This document shows, one piece after another, positions 37,258 through 43,796 of a stretch of 64,000 nt of DNA. How positions within the stretch are numbered: the stretch's first letter is position 1; each line of letters begins with the position of its first letter. Where the stretch lies: assembly GCA_965225935.1 (NCBI GenBank), contig CBDDCC010000023.1, positions 992,001 through 1,056,000 on the forward strand, written 5' to 3'. This stretch comes from CALJXB01 sp965225935. Lineage in GTDB: Bacteria; Pseudomonadota; Alphaproteobacteria; Kiloniellales; JAKSDN01. The position numbers were made by a program, and so were the translations under genes. Under the pieces are notes generated by a model. The model did no database searches and was not told where the DNA came from. It saw only the letters and a program-made list of their open reading frames with translations.

Positions 37258-38294
37258 GGCTGGAAAGCCTCCGCCGTCTCGGACGGCTCCCCGTCCTGTG
37301 TTTCGCGGTGGGCGCGCACCCGGGCCCAGAGCGCGCGCAGCAGCTCCGGCACGCCTGCGCCGCTGGCGCCCGAGACAGCGGCCACGTCCTGTCCCGTGAG
37401 CTCCGACAGGAGGGCGCGCTTCTCCTCCACCGCCTCGTCGTCGAGGGCGTCGATCTTGTTGAGGGCGACCAGCTCGGGCTTCTCGGCCAGGCCGTGGCCA
37501 TAGGCCTTGAGCTCCCGGCGCACCGTCTCGTAGGCCGCGGCCAGGTCTTCGCCGGTCCCGTCCACCAGGTGCAGCAGCACGCCGCAGCGCTCCACATGGC
37601 CGAGGAAGCGGTCGCCCAGGCCGGCCCCGCCGTGGGCGCCCTCGATCAGGCCCGGGATGTCGGCCAGGACGAAGCTTTCGTGGTCGGCCGCCACCACGCC
37701 CAGCACCGGGTGGAGGGTTGTGAAGGGGTAGTCGGCGATCTTCGGCCGGGCACGCGAGACGGCGGCGAGGAAGGTGGACTTGCCGGCGTTGGGCAGACCC
37801 ACCAGGCCGGCGTCGGCGATCAGCTTGAGACGCAGCCAGAGCCAGCGCTCCTCCCCCGGCCAGCCAGGATCGGCGCGCCGCGGCGCCCGGTTGGTGGAGG
37901 ACTTGTAGTGGGCGTTGCCGAAGCCGCCGTCACCGCCCTTGGCCAGCACCGCCCGCTGGCCCACGCGGGTCAGGTCGGCCAGCACCAGGCGCTTGTCGTC
38001 GTCGAGGATCTGGGTCCCGACCGGCACGCGGACGGTGAGAGGCTCGCCTGCGGCGCCGGTCATGTTGCGGCCGCGGCCGTGGGCGCCGCGCTTGGCCTTG
38101 AAGTGCTGCTGGTAGCGGAAGTCGATGAGGGTGTTGAGCCCGGGCACCGCCTCGGCCACCACGTCGCCGCCCCGGCCGCCGTTGCCGCCGTCCGGGCCGC
38201 CGAACTCGATGTACTTCTCGCGCCGGAAACTGAGGCAGCCGGCCCCGCCGTCGCCGCTCTTCACGTAGATCTTGGCCTCGTCGAGGAACTTCAC
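37254..38294 (-). CDS. obgE: GTPase ObgE/CgtA
   Basis: A 346-residue Obg GTPase involved in 50S assembly and stress control. The glycine-rich Obg fold occupies about residues 1-160 ('MKFLDEAKIYVKSGDGGAGCLSFRREKYIEFGGPDGGNGGRGGDV'), then the G domain with G1 GLPNAGKST, G3 DIPG and G4 NKID. There is a short acidic C-terminal tail ('REIQDGEPSE'-like TQDGEPSETAEAFQ) rather than an OCT domain. It is separated from rpmA by a likely terminator, so it may also have its own promoter. Confidence 0.95.
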   Translation of the reverse strand: MKFLDEAKIYVKSGDGGAGCLSFRREKYIEFGGPDGGNGGRGGDVVAEAVPGLNTLIDFRYQQHFKAKRGAHGRGRNMTGAAGEPLTVRVPVGTQILDDDKRLVLADLTRVGQRAVLAKGGDGGFGNAHYKSSTNRAPRRADPGWPGEERWLWLRLKLIADAGLVGLPNAGKSTFLAAVSRARPKIADYPFTTLHPVLGVVAADHESFVLADIPGLIEGAHGGAGLGDRFLGHVERCGVLLHLVDGTGEDLAAAYETVRRELKAYGHGLAEKPELVALNKIDALDDEAVEEKRALLSELTGQDVAAVSGASGAGVPELLRALWARVRAHRETQDGEPSETAEAFQP

Positions 38295-38344
38295 GGCAAG
38301 CCTCTAACACAAGCCGGTAACCAAGCCTCTAATGCGAGCCGGCA

Positions 38345-38377
38345 TGAAAAAAGGGGAAACGGCGTGCCGTTCCCCCC
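38345..38377 (-). terminator. Rho-independent terminator after rplU-rpmA
   Basis: On the minus strand GGGGAACGGC and GCCGTTTCCCC form a ten-pair stem with one bulged base and a two-base loop, followed directly by TTTTTTC (38347-38352). It lies 28 bases after the rpmA stop. It would end or attenuate transcription before obgE. Confidence 0.75.
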
Positions 38378-38404
38378 GGTTTTGCGCGCGTCGGCGGGGC
38401 CCGC

Positions 38405-38662
38405 CTAGTCGGGCGGCTCCACCGAGACGAAGGTGCGCCCGCCGGCGCGGGTCTTGAAGCTGACCCGGCCCTGGCTGACCGCGAAGAGGGTGTGGTCCTT
38501 GCCCATGCCGACGCCGTCGCCGGGATGGAACTTGGTGCCGCGCTGGCGCACGATGATGTTGCCCGGCAGGACGATCTCCCCGCCGTAGCGCTTCACGCCG
38601 AGGCGGCGGCCGGCGGAATCGCGGCCGTTGCGCGACGAGCCGCCTGCTTTCTTGTGTGCCAT
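38405..38662 (-). CDS. rpmA: 50S ribosomal protein L27
   Basis: An 85-residue L27, beginning MAHKKAGGSSRNGRDSAGRRLGVKRYGGE with the flexible N-terminal tail that reaches the peptidyl-transferase centre, and continuing 'VLPGNIIVRQRGTKFHPGDGVGMGKDHTLFA'. It is six bases after rplU and read from the same transcript. The length is normal. Confidence 0.97.
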   Translation of the reverse strand: MAHKKAGGSSRNGRDSAGRRLGVKRYGGEIVLPGNIIVRQRGTKFHPGDGVGMGKDHTLFAVSQGRVSFKTRAGGRTFVSVEPPD

Positions 38663-38668
38663 CGGAGC

Positions 38669-39265
38669 CTACTCCTCGTCCTTGCCGGCGGCCTTCTCAG
38701 CCTCGTCCGGCGCAGCTTTCTTAGCCTTGGCGGGCGCGGCCTTCTTGGCCGGGGCCGCCTTCTTCTCCGCCGGCGCGTCTTCCGTCTTCGCCGCGGCCTT
38801 GGCCTTGGCGGTCTTCGTCTTGGCTGGCGCCGCCTCCTTGGCCGGCGCCTTGGCCTCGGTATCCTCCGCTGCCGGCGCGGCCGTCTCGGTCTCGGCCTTG
38901 GGCTTTGCATCCTGCGCCTTGGGCTTGGCGGCCTTGGCGCTGGGCTTCTTGCCGTCGGTCAGGATCTCGGTGATGCGCAGCACCGTCTCGTCCTGCCTGT
39001 GTCCCTGGCGGCGGCGGTAGTTCTTGCGCCGCTTTTTCTTGAACACCACGATCTTGTCGGCGCGGCCCTGCTCCAGCACCTCGGCCATGACGCTGGCGCC
39101 GGCCACGAAGGGCGCGCCGAGCGTGGCCTTGTCCGCCTCGCCGACCATGAGCACCTGATCGAAGGCCACGCTGTCGCCCGCCGCGCCGGCGAGCTTCTCT
39201 ACCGTGACGATCTGGTCCTTGGCGACTTTGTACTGTTTGCCGCCCGTCTTGATGACTGCGTACAT
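38669..39265 (-). CDS. rplU: 50S ribosomal protein L21 with a long Ala/Lys-rich C-terminal tail
   Basis: The first ~104 residues are a normal L21 ('MYAVIKTGGKQYKVAKDQIVTVEKL', 'KIVVFKKKRRKNYRRRQGHRQDETVLRITEI'). They are followed by ~94 residues made almost only of Ala, Lys, Pro, Glu, Asp and Thr, including repeated APAK/AKK units, ending EKAAGKDEE. The protein is thus nearly twice the usual size. Tails of this kind occur on L21 in some alphaproteobacteria; they are probably disordered and exposed. The gene has its own strong promoter just upstream. Confidence 0.96.
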   Translation of the reverse strand: MYAVIKTGGKQYKVAKDQIVTVEKLAGAAGDSVAFDQVLMVGEADKATLGAPFVAGASVMAEVLEQGRADKIVVFKKKRRKNYRRRQGHRQDETVLRITEILTDGKKPSAKAAKPKAQDAKPKAETETAAPAAEDTEAKAPAKEAAPAKTKTAKAKAAAKTEDAPAEKKAAPAKKAAPAKAKKAAPDEAEKAAGKDEE

Positions 39266-39333
39266 GGTTCGGTCCGGGGTCTTGCTGCAACAGAAAAGCG
39301 ACCGCGGTGCTGCCCTCCGCGGCCGGCGGGCGC

Positions 39334-39361
39334 ACTATAGCGCCGGGGCCGGGGCTGTCAA
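39334..39361 (-). promoter_or_regulatory. Sigma-70-type promoter of rplU-rpmA
   Basis: On the minus strand a perfect TTGACA (39356-39361) is followed after 16 bases by TATAGT (39334-39339), five of six matching TATAAT. Transcription would start near 39327, about 60 bases before the rplU ATG. This is the best promoter match I found in the window. Confidence 0.75.
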
Positions 39362-39395
39362 CACGCGGGTTTGACGGCTCGGTCGCCCGATCCGG

Positions 39396-40538
39396 TCACT
39401 TTGCCGGAAGGGCCTCCCGGCCGTCCGCCTCGGCGGCTCGTACGGGTGGGGGCTCGGTCAGCTCGAGCACCTCGGTCGCCGGGCCGTAGGGCTCGTAGCC
39501 CCGGACCGCCAGGCGGCCGCTGGCCGGCTCGGCCTGGAGGGCGAGGCGGGTCAGCTCGTTGAGGACCGGCGGCTCCAGCCAGTCGAAGGTGGCCCGCTGC
39601 TCGGGCAGGCGCGCGTGCAGCAGGGCGCTGCGCTCGGCGCTCTCGATGCCGCGGGGATAGCCGGGCCGCTCGGCGTCCTGCCAGTGGTTGGCCGCCACGA
39701 CGGGGACCCCGGCGGGCCCCTCCCCAGGCACCTCGGTGGCCCCCTCGGCGGGCAGATCGCGCACGAAGGCGCGCTCCTCCAGGCGCTCGATGATGCAGCC
39801 CTGGCCCGGCTCCGGCCCGGCCAGGGAGTAGATGACCGGGAGCGCCAGCGGCGTCTCGGCCAGGAGGCGCTTGGCCTCCGCGAAGTCGGCGGCCTCGTCC
39901 AGTACCCGGCGCAGCAGATGGGCGGGCGGCAGGTGCGGGCTGCGCCAGAAACGGGCCCGCTGGAGCGCCCAGTCGGCGGCGAAGAGGTGGGTGCGGCGAT
40001 GGAGCGGCGCCTGGTTGAAGGCGGCGGCGAAGCGCCCCGGGGCGAGGCCCTGGATGGTGCCGACGAAGCCCGGCCAGGTGAGGTCGATCCAGGGCCCGGC
40101 CGGGCCCCGGCGGCGCACCGCCATGAGGGTCTCGCCGAGCCCCTCCATCCGCCAGTCGAGGGCCCGCACCAGGCGGCAGCCCGGGCCGTCGGCCGCTGGC
40201 ACCACACCCGCGGTGCAGGCCCACTCGTGGCTCAGGTTGAGCACCCAGCCGCCGGGCCCGGGCAGGCCCTCGGCCACCTGGGCGATCTCCTCCCGGTAGG
40301 GGTTGGCGTTGCGCGTGAGCCAGCGGCGGCTCGCCAAGTCGCCCGCCGCCAGAAAGGGCAGCGGCATGGTGCGCCGGGCCGCGGCCAGCAGCCTGGCGAC
40401 GCGCTCGGGCTCGGCTGCCACCAGGTCGGCCGGCGCCCGCCCGCCCAGCTCGACCAGCGGGATGACCCGCAAGCCCGTCCCGGGACGCGTCTCGGCAACC
40501 GGGGCGGCCGGGGTAGCCCTCTCGGAGGATCTCTGCAT
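39396..40538 (-). CDS. Acid-ceramidase/NAAA-like or C45-type Ntn hydrolase
   Basis: About 380 residues from the ATG at 40538, which has GAGG six bases upstream; an ATG 12 codons earlier lacks a ribosome site. The likely nucleophile is the Cys in HEWACTAGVV (Cys108 in this numbering), matching the CT(S/A) site at the new N-terminus of acid-ceramidase, NAAA and C45 acyltransferase proteins. The downstream 'GCRLVRALDWRMEGL' supplies the family's Arg and Asp, and the preceding 'LTRNANPYREEIAQVA' resembles the propeptide. Such enzymes self-cleave and hydrolyse amide bonds of lipids or penicillin-like compounds. The substrate here is unknown. It is read away from the tRNA gene. Confidence 0.65.
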   Translation of the reverse strand: MQRSSERATPAAPVAETRPGTGLRVIPLVELGGRAPADLVAAEPERVARLLAAARRTMPLPFLAAGDLASRRWLTRNANPYREEIAQVAEGLPGPGGWVLNLSHEWACTAGVVPAADGPGCRLVRALDWRMEGLGETLMAVRRRGPAGPWIDLTWPGFVGTIQGLAPGRFAAAFNQAPLHRRTHLFAADWALQRARFWRSPHLPPAHLLRRVLDEAADFAEAKRLLAETPLALPVIYSLAGPEPGQGCIIERLEERAFVRDLPAEGATEVPGEGPAGVPVVAANHWQDAERPGYPRGIESAERSALLHARLPEQRATFDWLEPPVLNELTRLALQAEPASGRLAVRGYEPYGPATEVLELTEPPPVRAAEADGREALPAK

Positions 40539-40676
40539 GCAGCCTCGCAAGGAAGTGGCAGCGTTGGGCGGCATTATGGGGACCGGCGCGGCCGGCGGAA
40601 AGGCCCCCGGAGCGCTGCCGATGGCTGGTCCCGGGACCGGACCTCGAGAGGGCCTGGATTGCGGCCGCGGGACGCC

Positions 40677-40705
40677 TTGCGGGGGTTCGGGCCTTGGGGT
40701 AGTGT
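40677..40705 (+). promoter_or_regulatory. Possible promoter of the tRNA-Ser gene
   Basis: TTGCGG (40677-40682), 17 bases, TAGTGT (40700-40705), placing the start of transcription about 30 bases before the tRNA. The match to consensus is moderate. Confidence 0.35.
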
Positions 40706-40740
40706 CCCGCGCGCCTCAGGCCGCCCGGCCGAGGACCCGC

Positions 40741-40830
40741 GGAGGGGTGCCGGAGTGGTCGAACGGGGCGGTCTCGAAAACCGTTGTACGCGCGAGCGTA
40801 CCGTGGGTTCGAATCCCACCCCCTCCGCCA
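40741..40830 (+). tRNA. tRNA-Ser (anticodon CGA)
   Basis: Acceptor stem GGAGGGG pairs with CCCCTCC; the anticodon arm is GCGGT-CTCGAAA-ACCGT, with CGA in the loop, reading UCG serine codons. The long variable arm (TGTACGCGCGAGCGTACC region) is typical of tRNA-Ser, the T arm is GTGGG-TTCGAAT-CCCAC, and the CCA end is encoded (40828-40830). tRNA-Ser genes are frequent integration targets, and the DNA that follows is accessory in character. Confidence 0.96.
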
Positions 40831-41152
40831 TCAAGCCCTTGATATTGCAGAAAATCTCTGTGGGATTCGAACCCACGGTGCGGTTCGCGGCAGACTGCGG
40901 AGTTTGCGCCGCACCTCCCTCGGCAAAATCTACTCGGAGAGTGGGGGCTGCAGGTTGTTTCGTCGTGAGCGCCCGGTTTTCTCTCCTGGTCAGTTCCGAA
41001 GTGCGCATTCGATAGATGTCGAACCGAACGTGGCGATCCGCGAAAGGCTTCTGCCCGGCGTCAGATGATTTGAGACAGATGGCGGCCGGGTCCTCGTTGC
41101 GAAACTGGGCTTGCGGCTGGGGCAAGGGTCTCAGAGAGGACAGGGCTGTGAC
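40831..41152 (+). other. Gene-free stretch after tRNA-Ser
   Basis: No convincing coding region on either strand. It starts with a small hairpin (TCAAG-CC-CTTGA, 40831-40842) that could help end the tRNA transcript, then an inverted copy of the tRNA T arm (listed separately). The rest (40880-41152) shows nothing I recognise. Overlapping short frames here have no family resemblance. Confidence 0.5.
40860..40879 (-). repeat. Inverted 20-base copy of the tRNA-Ser T arm
   Basis: GTGGGATTCGAACCCACGGT is the exact reverse complement of bases 40800-40819 of the tRNA gene, thus a T arm plus three bases of the variable side on the minus strand. The flanking bases on the minus strand (CGCGAACCGCA before, AGAGA after) do not rebuild a functional tRNA. 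Confidence 0.8.
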
Positions 41153-41548
41153 CTAGTCCGGAGCGTTGTCCTCGGGGAGAGTCGGCTTGCTGTGCCACCA
41201 CTCGTCGAAGCGATAGCAGAGGTTCTGCTCGTTGAGATAGACTTGGTAGATCCCGTCGAAGTGGATGCGCTGGCCGCTCTGTCTCCAAGTGAGCGACGCC
41301 CACCAGCGATTGATGCCATAGTCTTCGGTCACCGCCAGGATCTCGTAACGGAACTCGACATCGCTTTGCAGTGAGGCAGCGTTTCTCGAATAGCGCCCTA
41401 TTGCGTCTAGTCCACGGATCAGCGGGTGGAAGGGCGTGAACATGTAGGTCGCGTCCTCCGAAAAGAGCTGCTGCTTGCCATCCGGACGCTGTTCGACCCA
41501 GCCTTGACCATAGGCCCTCAGCCACCTATCGAAGTCCTCGCGGGTCAA
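41153..41548 (-). CDS. NTF2-like (SnoaL-type) protein, copy 1
   Basis: A 131-residue protein from the TTG at 41548 (reading LTREDFDRWLRAYGQGWVEQ); AGGAGAGG lies seven bases upstream, which decides this start over an ATG 15 codons earlier. The fold is NTF2-like: N-terminal helices, 'LFSEDATYMFTPFHPLIRGLDAIGRYSRNA', then beta strands 'RWWASLTWRQSGQRIHFDGIYQVYLNEQNLCYRFDEWWH'. Such proteins are ligand-binding or small enzymes (isomerases, cyclases, dehydratases). It is a paralog of the next gene, with a nearly identical C-terminus (HFDGIYQVYLNEQNLCYRFDEWWHSKP-LPEDNAP). No catalytic residue assignment is possible. Confidence 0.85.
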   Translation of the reverse strand: MTREDFDRWLRAYGQGWVEQRPDGKQQLFSEDATYMFTPFHPLIRGLDAIGRYSRNAASLQSDVEFRYEILAVTEDYGINRWWASLTWRQSGQRIHFDGIYQVYLNEQNLCYRFDEWWHSKPTLPEDNAPD

Positions 41549-41731
41549 TCTATCCTCTCCTTCTGAAGTTCCGAGCAAAGGGTGACCGGGCAAAGCGGTT
41601 GCCGATGCCAGGCGAAAGCATGGATGTCGGGCCCGAAAACCGGGGTCGAGCGAAGCCGGTTCTCCCCTCTTTCCATGGAGCCCCCGAGCTTGTGGCCGGC
41701 GCGAAGGCGTCGAGACCGACGGCCTGGCGGC

Positions 41732-42130
41732 TTACTCAGGAGCGTTGTCCTCGGGAAGAGGCGGCTTGCTGTGCCACCACTCGTCGAAGCGATAGCAGAG
41801 ATTCTGCTCGTTGAGATAGACTTGGTAGATCCCGTCGAAGTGAATCCTTTCGCCGGTGGGCTTCCAGGTGATCGCGGCGCGCCAACGGTTGATCCCGTAG
41901 TCCTCCGTAATGGCGAGAATGTCGTAGGAGAACTCGATATCATCCTGCAGCCCGACGGCCCCCTTCTCGACGTAGCGCCCGATTTCCGCCTTTCCGCGCA
42001 TAAGATCATGAAAGGGCGTGTACATGTAGGTCGCATCGTCGGTGAACATCGCCAGGGTTTGTTGCGGGTCCTGGTTGACCCATCCCGCCTTGTAGCCTTC
42101 AAGCCAGTCGCGAAAATCCTCATAGGTCAT
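41732..42130 (-). CDS. NTF2-like (SnoaL-type) protein, copy 2
   Basis: A 132-residue paralog of the gene just downstream: MTYEDFRDWLEGYKAGWVNQ, 'MFTDDATYMYTPFHDLMRGKAEIGRYVEKGA', 'RWRAAITWKPTGERIHFDGIYQVYLNEQNLCYRFDEWWHSKPPLPEDNAPE'. A GGGAGAG ribosome site precedes the ATG. The last ~36 residues are almost the same as in copy 1 while the first ~95 differ at many positions. It may work as a heterodimer or as a successive enzyme with copy 1; this is inference. Confidence 0.87.
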   Translation of the reverse strand: MTYEDFRDWLEGYKAGWVNQDPQQTLAMFTDDATYMYTPFHDLMRGKAEIGRYVEKGAVGLQDDIEFSYDILAITEDYGINRWRAAITWKPTGERIHFDGIYQVYLNEQNLCYRFDEWWHSKPPLPEDNAPE

Positions 42131-42281
42131 CGTCTGCTCTCCCTAACCTGTTCCACCATGAACGAAGCGCAGCACCCATGGCCCGCCCATAGCGGGCGCC
42201 ATGGCTTTTCTGCGGGACATTGCGGGGCGGCCCGTTCCCGGTGCTGCCTTTCGTCTTGGGGCCGAGGCCATTCGTGTTCGC

Positions 42282-42704
42282 TCATTGGCCAACGGAAAAG
42301 TGGGCGTGAGCGATCGACCATCGACCATCGAGCCTGGCGACCACGAAAGTGGACCGCATGGGGAGCAGGCGTGGCTCGCCCTTGTCCTCGAATTTCAGTT
42401 CCAAGACCCCGCAAGCCCAGCCGACATCGCCGCGTGCCCAGATTCTCGGTTCATCCTGGCCCCATGTGTAGACGGGGTTCCCCATCTCCTTCACCATGGT
42501 CCTGAACGGCGCGACCAGGGCGTCGAAGCCAATCCACTGCTCGGCTTGGTCCGTGCCATAGAGAACCAGATCGTCGTGTCGGGCGATCGTGGACAGGACC
42601 TGGTCGGCGTCTAGGCTTTCCCATCCCTTTCGAAATGCCTCGATGACCTCGCGAATGGCGGCAACGGATTCCTCGTCTGTCGGCAACAATGCTTGCGCAC
42701 CCAT
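42282..42704 (-). CDS. SnoaL-like NTF2-family protein, copy 3 (distant)
   Basis: A 140-residue protein with 'DEESVAAIREVIEAFRKGWESLDADQVLSTIARHDDLVLYGTDQAEQWIGFDALVAPFRTMVKEM', the SnoaL_3-like pattern, then strands 'WARGDVGWACGVLELKFEDKGEPRLLPMRSTFVVARLDGRWSIAHAHFS'. It is only distantly related to copies 1 and 2. The gene is preceded by two perfect 13-base direct repeats carrying AAGG. All three NTF2 genes and the racemase gene run in the same direction. Confidence 0.85.
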   Translation of the reverse strand: MGAQALLPTDEESVAAIREVIEAFRKGWESLDADQVLSTIARHDDLVLYGTDQAEQWIGFDALVAPFRTMVKEMGNPVYTWGQDEPRIWARGDVGWACGVLELKFEDKGEPRLLPMRSTFVVARLDGRWSIAHAHFSVGQ

Positions 42705-42730
42705 CGTGACTACCTTGCGTGACTACCTTG
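42705..42730 (-). repeat. Perfect 13-base tandem duplication at a ribosome binding site
   Basis: On the minus strand CAAGGTAGTCACG occurs twice in direct succession and ends against the ATG of the third NTF2-like gene. Each unit carries an AAGG that could pair with 16S rRNA, but only the one nearer the ATG is at a useful distance. Confidence 0.9.
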
Positions 42731-42904
42731 TTTCTTTCCCGCGTGACGCGATCCGGCCGAAAGGGTCAGACTCGCCCGACACCGCAACCGGCGCCGGTCC
42801 TCACATGGATTTCACCGGCCATTCCGTGTTTTGCGCCACCCAGGCGTTCTTCTATCTCCATCATCGTCGCGGCGGACCATCGGGCAGGAGGCCTGATCGC
42901 GCGA

Positions 42905-43633
42905 TCAATCCAGAACCGGCTCTCTTTCCGTGGGAGCCTCATGACCGCCGATCTTCGAGTGGCTATAGCCGACCGTGCTGTAAAGATCGGCCGCCATCTC
43001 GGCGAACTTCCAGCAAACGATGCCCGGGTCCACGATGGGGGCCTTGACCTCCTCGCGCGCGCGCTTCCAGAACGCTGGACTGGTGAACTCCGAAAGAACA
43101 ACCAGTTCCGCGCCGTCTTCCTCGATCGCCTTGCGTGACTCTTCGATACAGCGGTCGAAGAACCGGTCGGGCTCGGCCTCCATCTCCGCAATGCCCATTC
43201 CGATCACCCGCATGGAGGCCAGGCGCCGGCCATGACCGTACAGAAGGTTGTTCTCCTCCATTTTCGGGATCCACTTGCGGCGGCCGACAAGGATCGAGAA
43301 TTTGTGCCCCAAGGTCGCCGCGTAGGCCAGGGACGCCTCGGCCATTCCGATGATCGGCATGTCAAGGTACTCCCGGGCTTCGCGCAGGCCACCGTCGTAA
43401 AAGCAGCCAATGACTCCCGCCACGCAGCCCTCGTCTTGGGCTTGCTTGAAGAGGCGCAACATCGGCCCGACCGCCTCATGCTCGTAGGTGTGATACTCGA
43501 GATGGGGCGGTCCCTTTTCCAGCGAGCGCACCAGCGGCTGAAACTCGGGCGAGCGAATCGCCTCGATCCACTCCAGAGTTGCCTCGTTGTGACCGCTGCG
43601 CCCGATGGGATTTACGTAGAGAATCGTCTTCAT
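42905..43633 (-). CDS. Aspartate/glutamate/hydantoin racemase family protein lacking the second Cys
   Basis: A 242-residue member of the Asp/Glu/hydantoin racemase superfamily. The N-terminal strand is MKTILYVNPIGRSGHNEATLEWIEAI, and the first catalytic Cys is Cys77 in VIGCFYDGGLREAREYLDMPIIGMAEAS. In two-Cys racemases the second half has L-G-C-A-G; here the same place reads LSEFT (residues 180-184), so the second Cys is absent. One-Cys members include decarboxylases and isomerases, so racemase activity should not be assumed. It lies between the NTF2 genes and the ABC binding-protein gene, all on the minus strand. Confidence 0.82.
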   Translation of the reverse strand: MKTILYVNPIGRSGHNEATLEWIEAIRSPEFQPLVRSLEKGPPHLEYHTYEHEAVGPMLRLFKQAQDEGCVAGVIGCFYDGGLREAREYLDMPIIGMAEASLAYAATLGHKFSILVGRRKWIPKMEENNLLYGHGRRLASMRVIGMGIAEMEAEPDRFFDRCIEESRKAIEEDGAELVVLSEFTSPAFWKRAREEVKAPIVDPGIVCWKFAEMAADLYSTVGYSHSKIGGHEAPTEREPVLD

Positions 43634-43642
43634 GATGGCAGA

Positions 43643-43664
43643 CTCATTTCAATCTCATTTCAAT
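43643..43664 (-). repeat. Perfect 11-base tandem duplication before the racemase-family gene
   Basis: On the minus strand ATTGAAATGAG occurs twice in a row, nine bases before the ATG at 43633. No strong ribosome site is otherwise present; the GAAATGAG units may serve weakly. Confidence 0.9.
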
Positions 43665-43796
43665 GCTCGTTCACTTCGGCCCATGTCTTTCGATTGGCAA
43701 CGTCCAAACCGAGGGCCTGGCCGGCGTGATCGGGACGCGCGACGGGCCACTGGGTCGCCGGCCAACTGATCAGGGTCGCGGGGACATCGCCTCGTG

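Noticed and set aside
34726..37503. A 925-residue plus-strand frame over proA and proB
   Set aside because: Antisense shadow of two well-supported proline genes.
42705..43664. Short direct repeats as a CRISPR array
   Set aside because: Only two adjacent copies each, no spacers and no cas genes.
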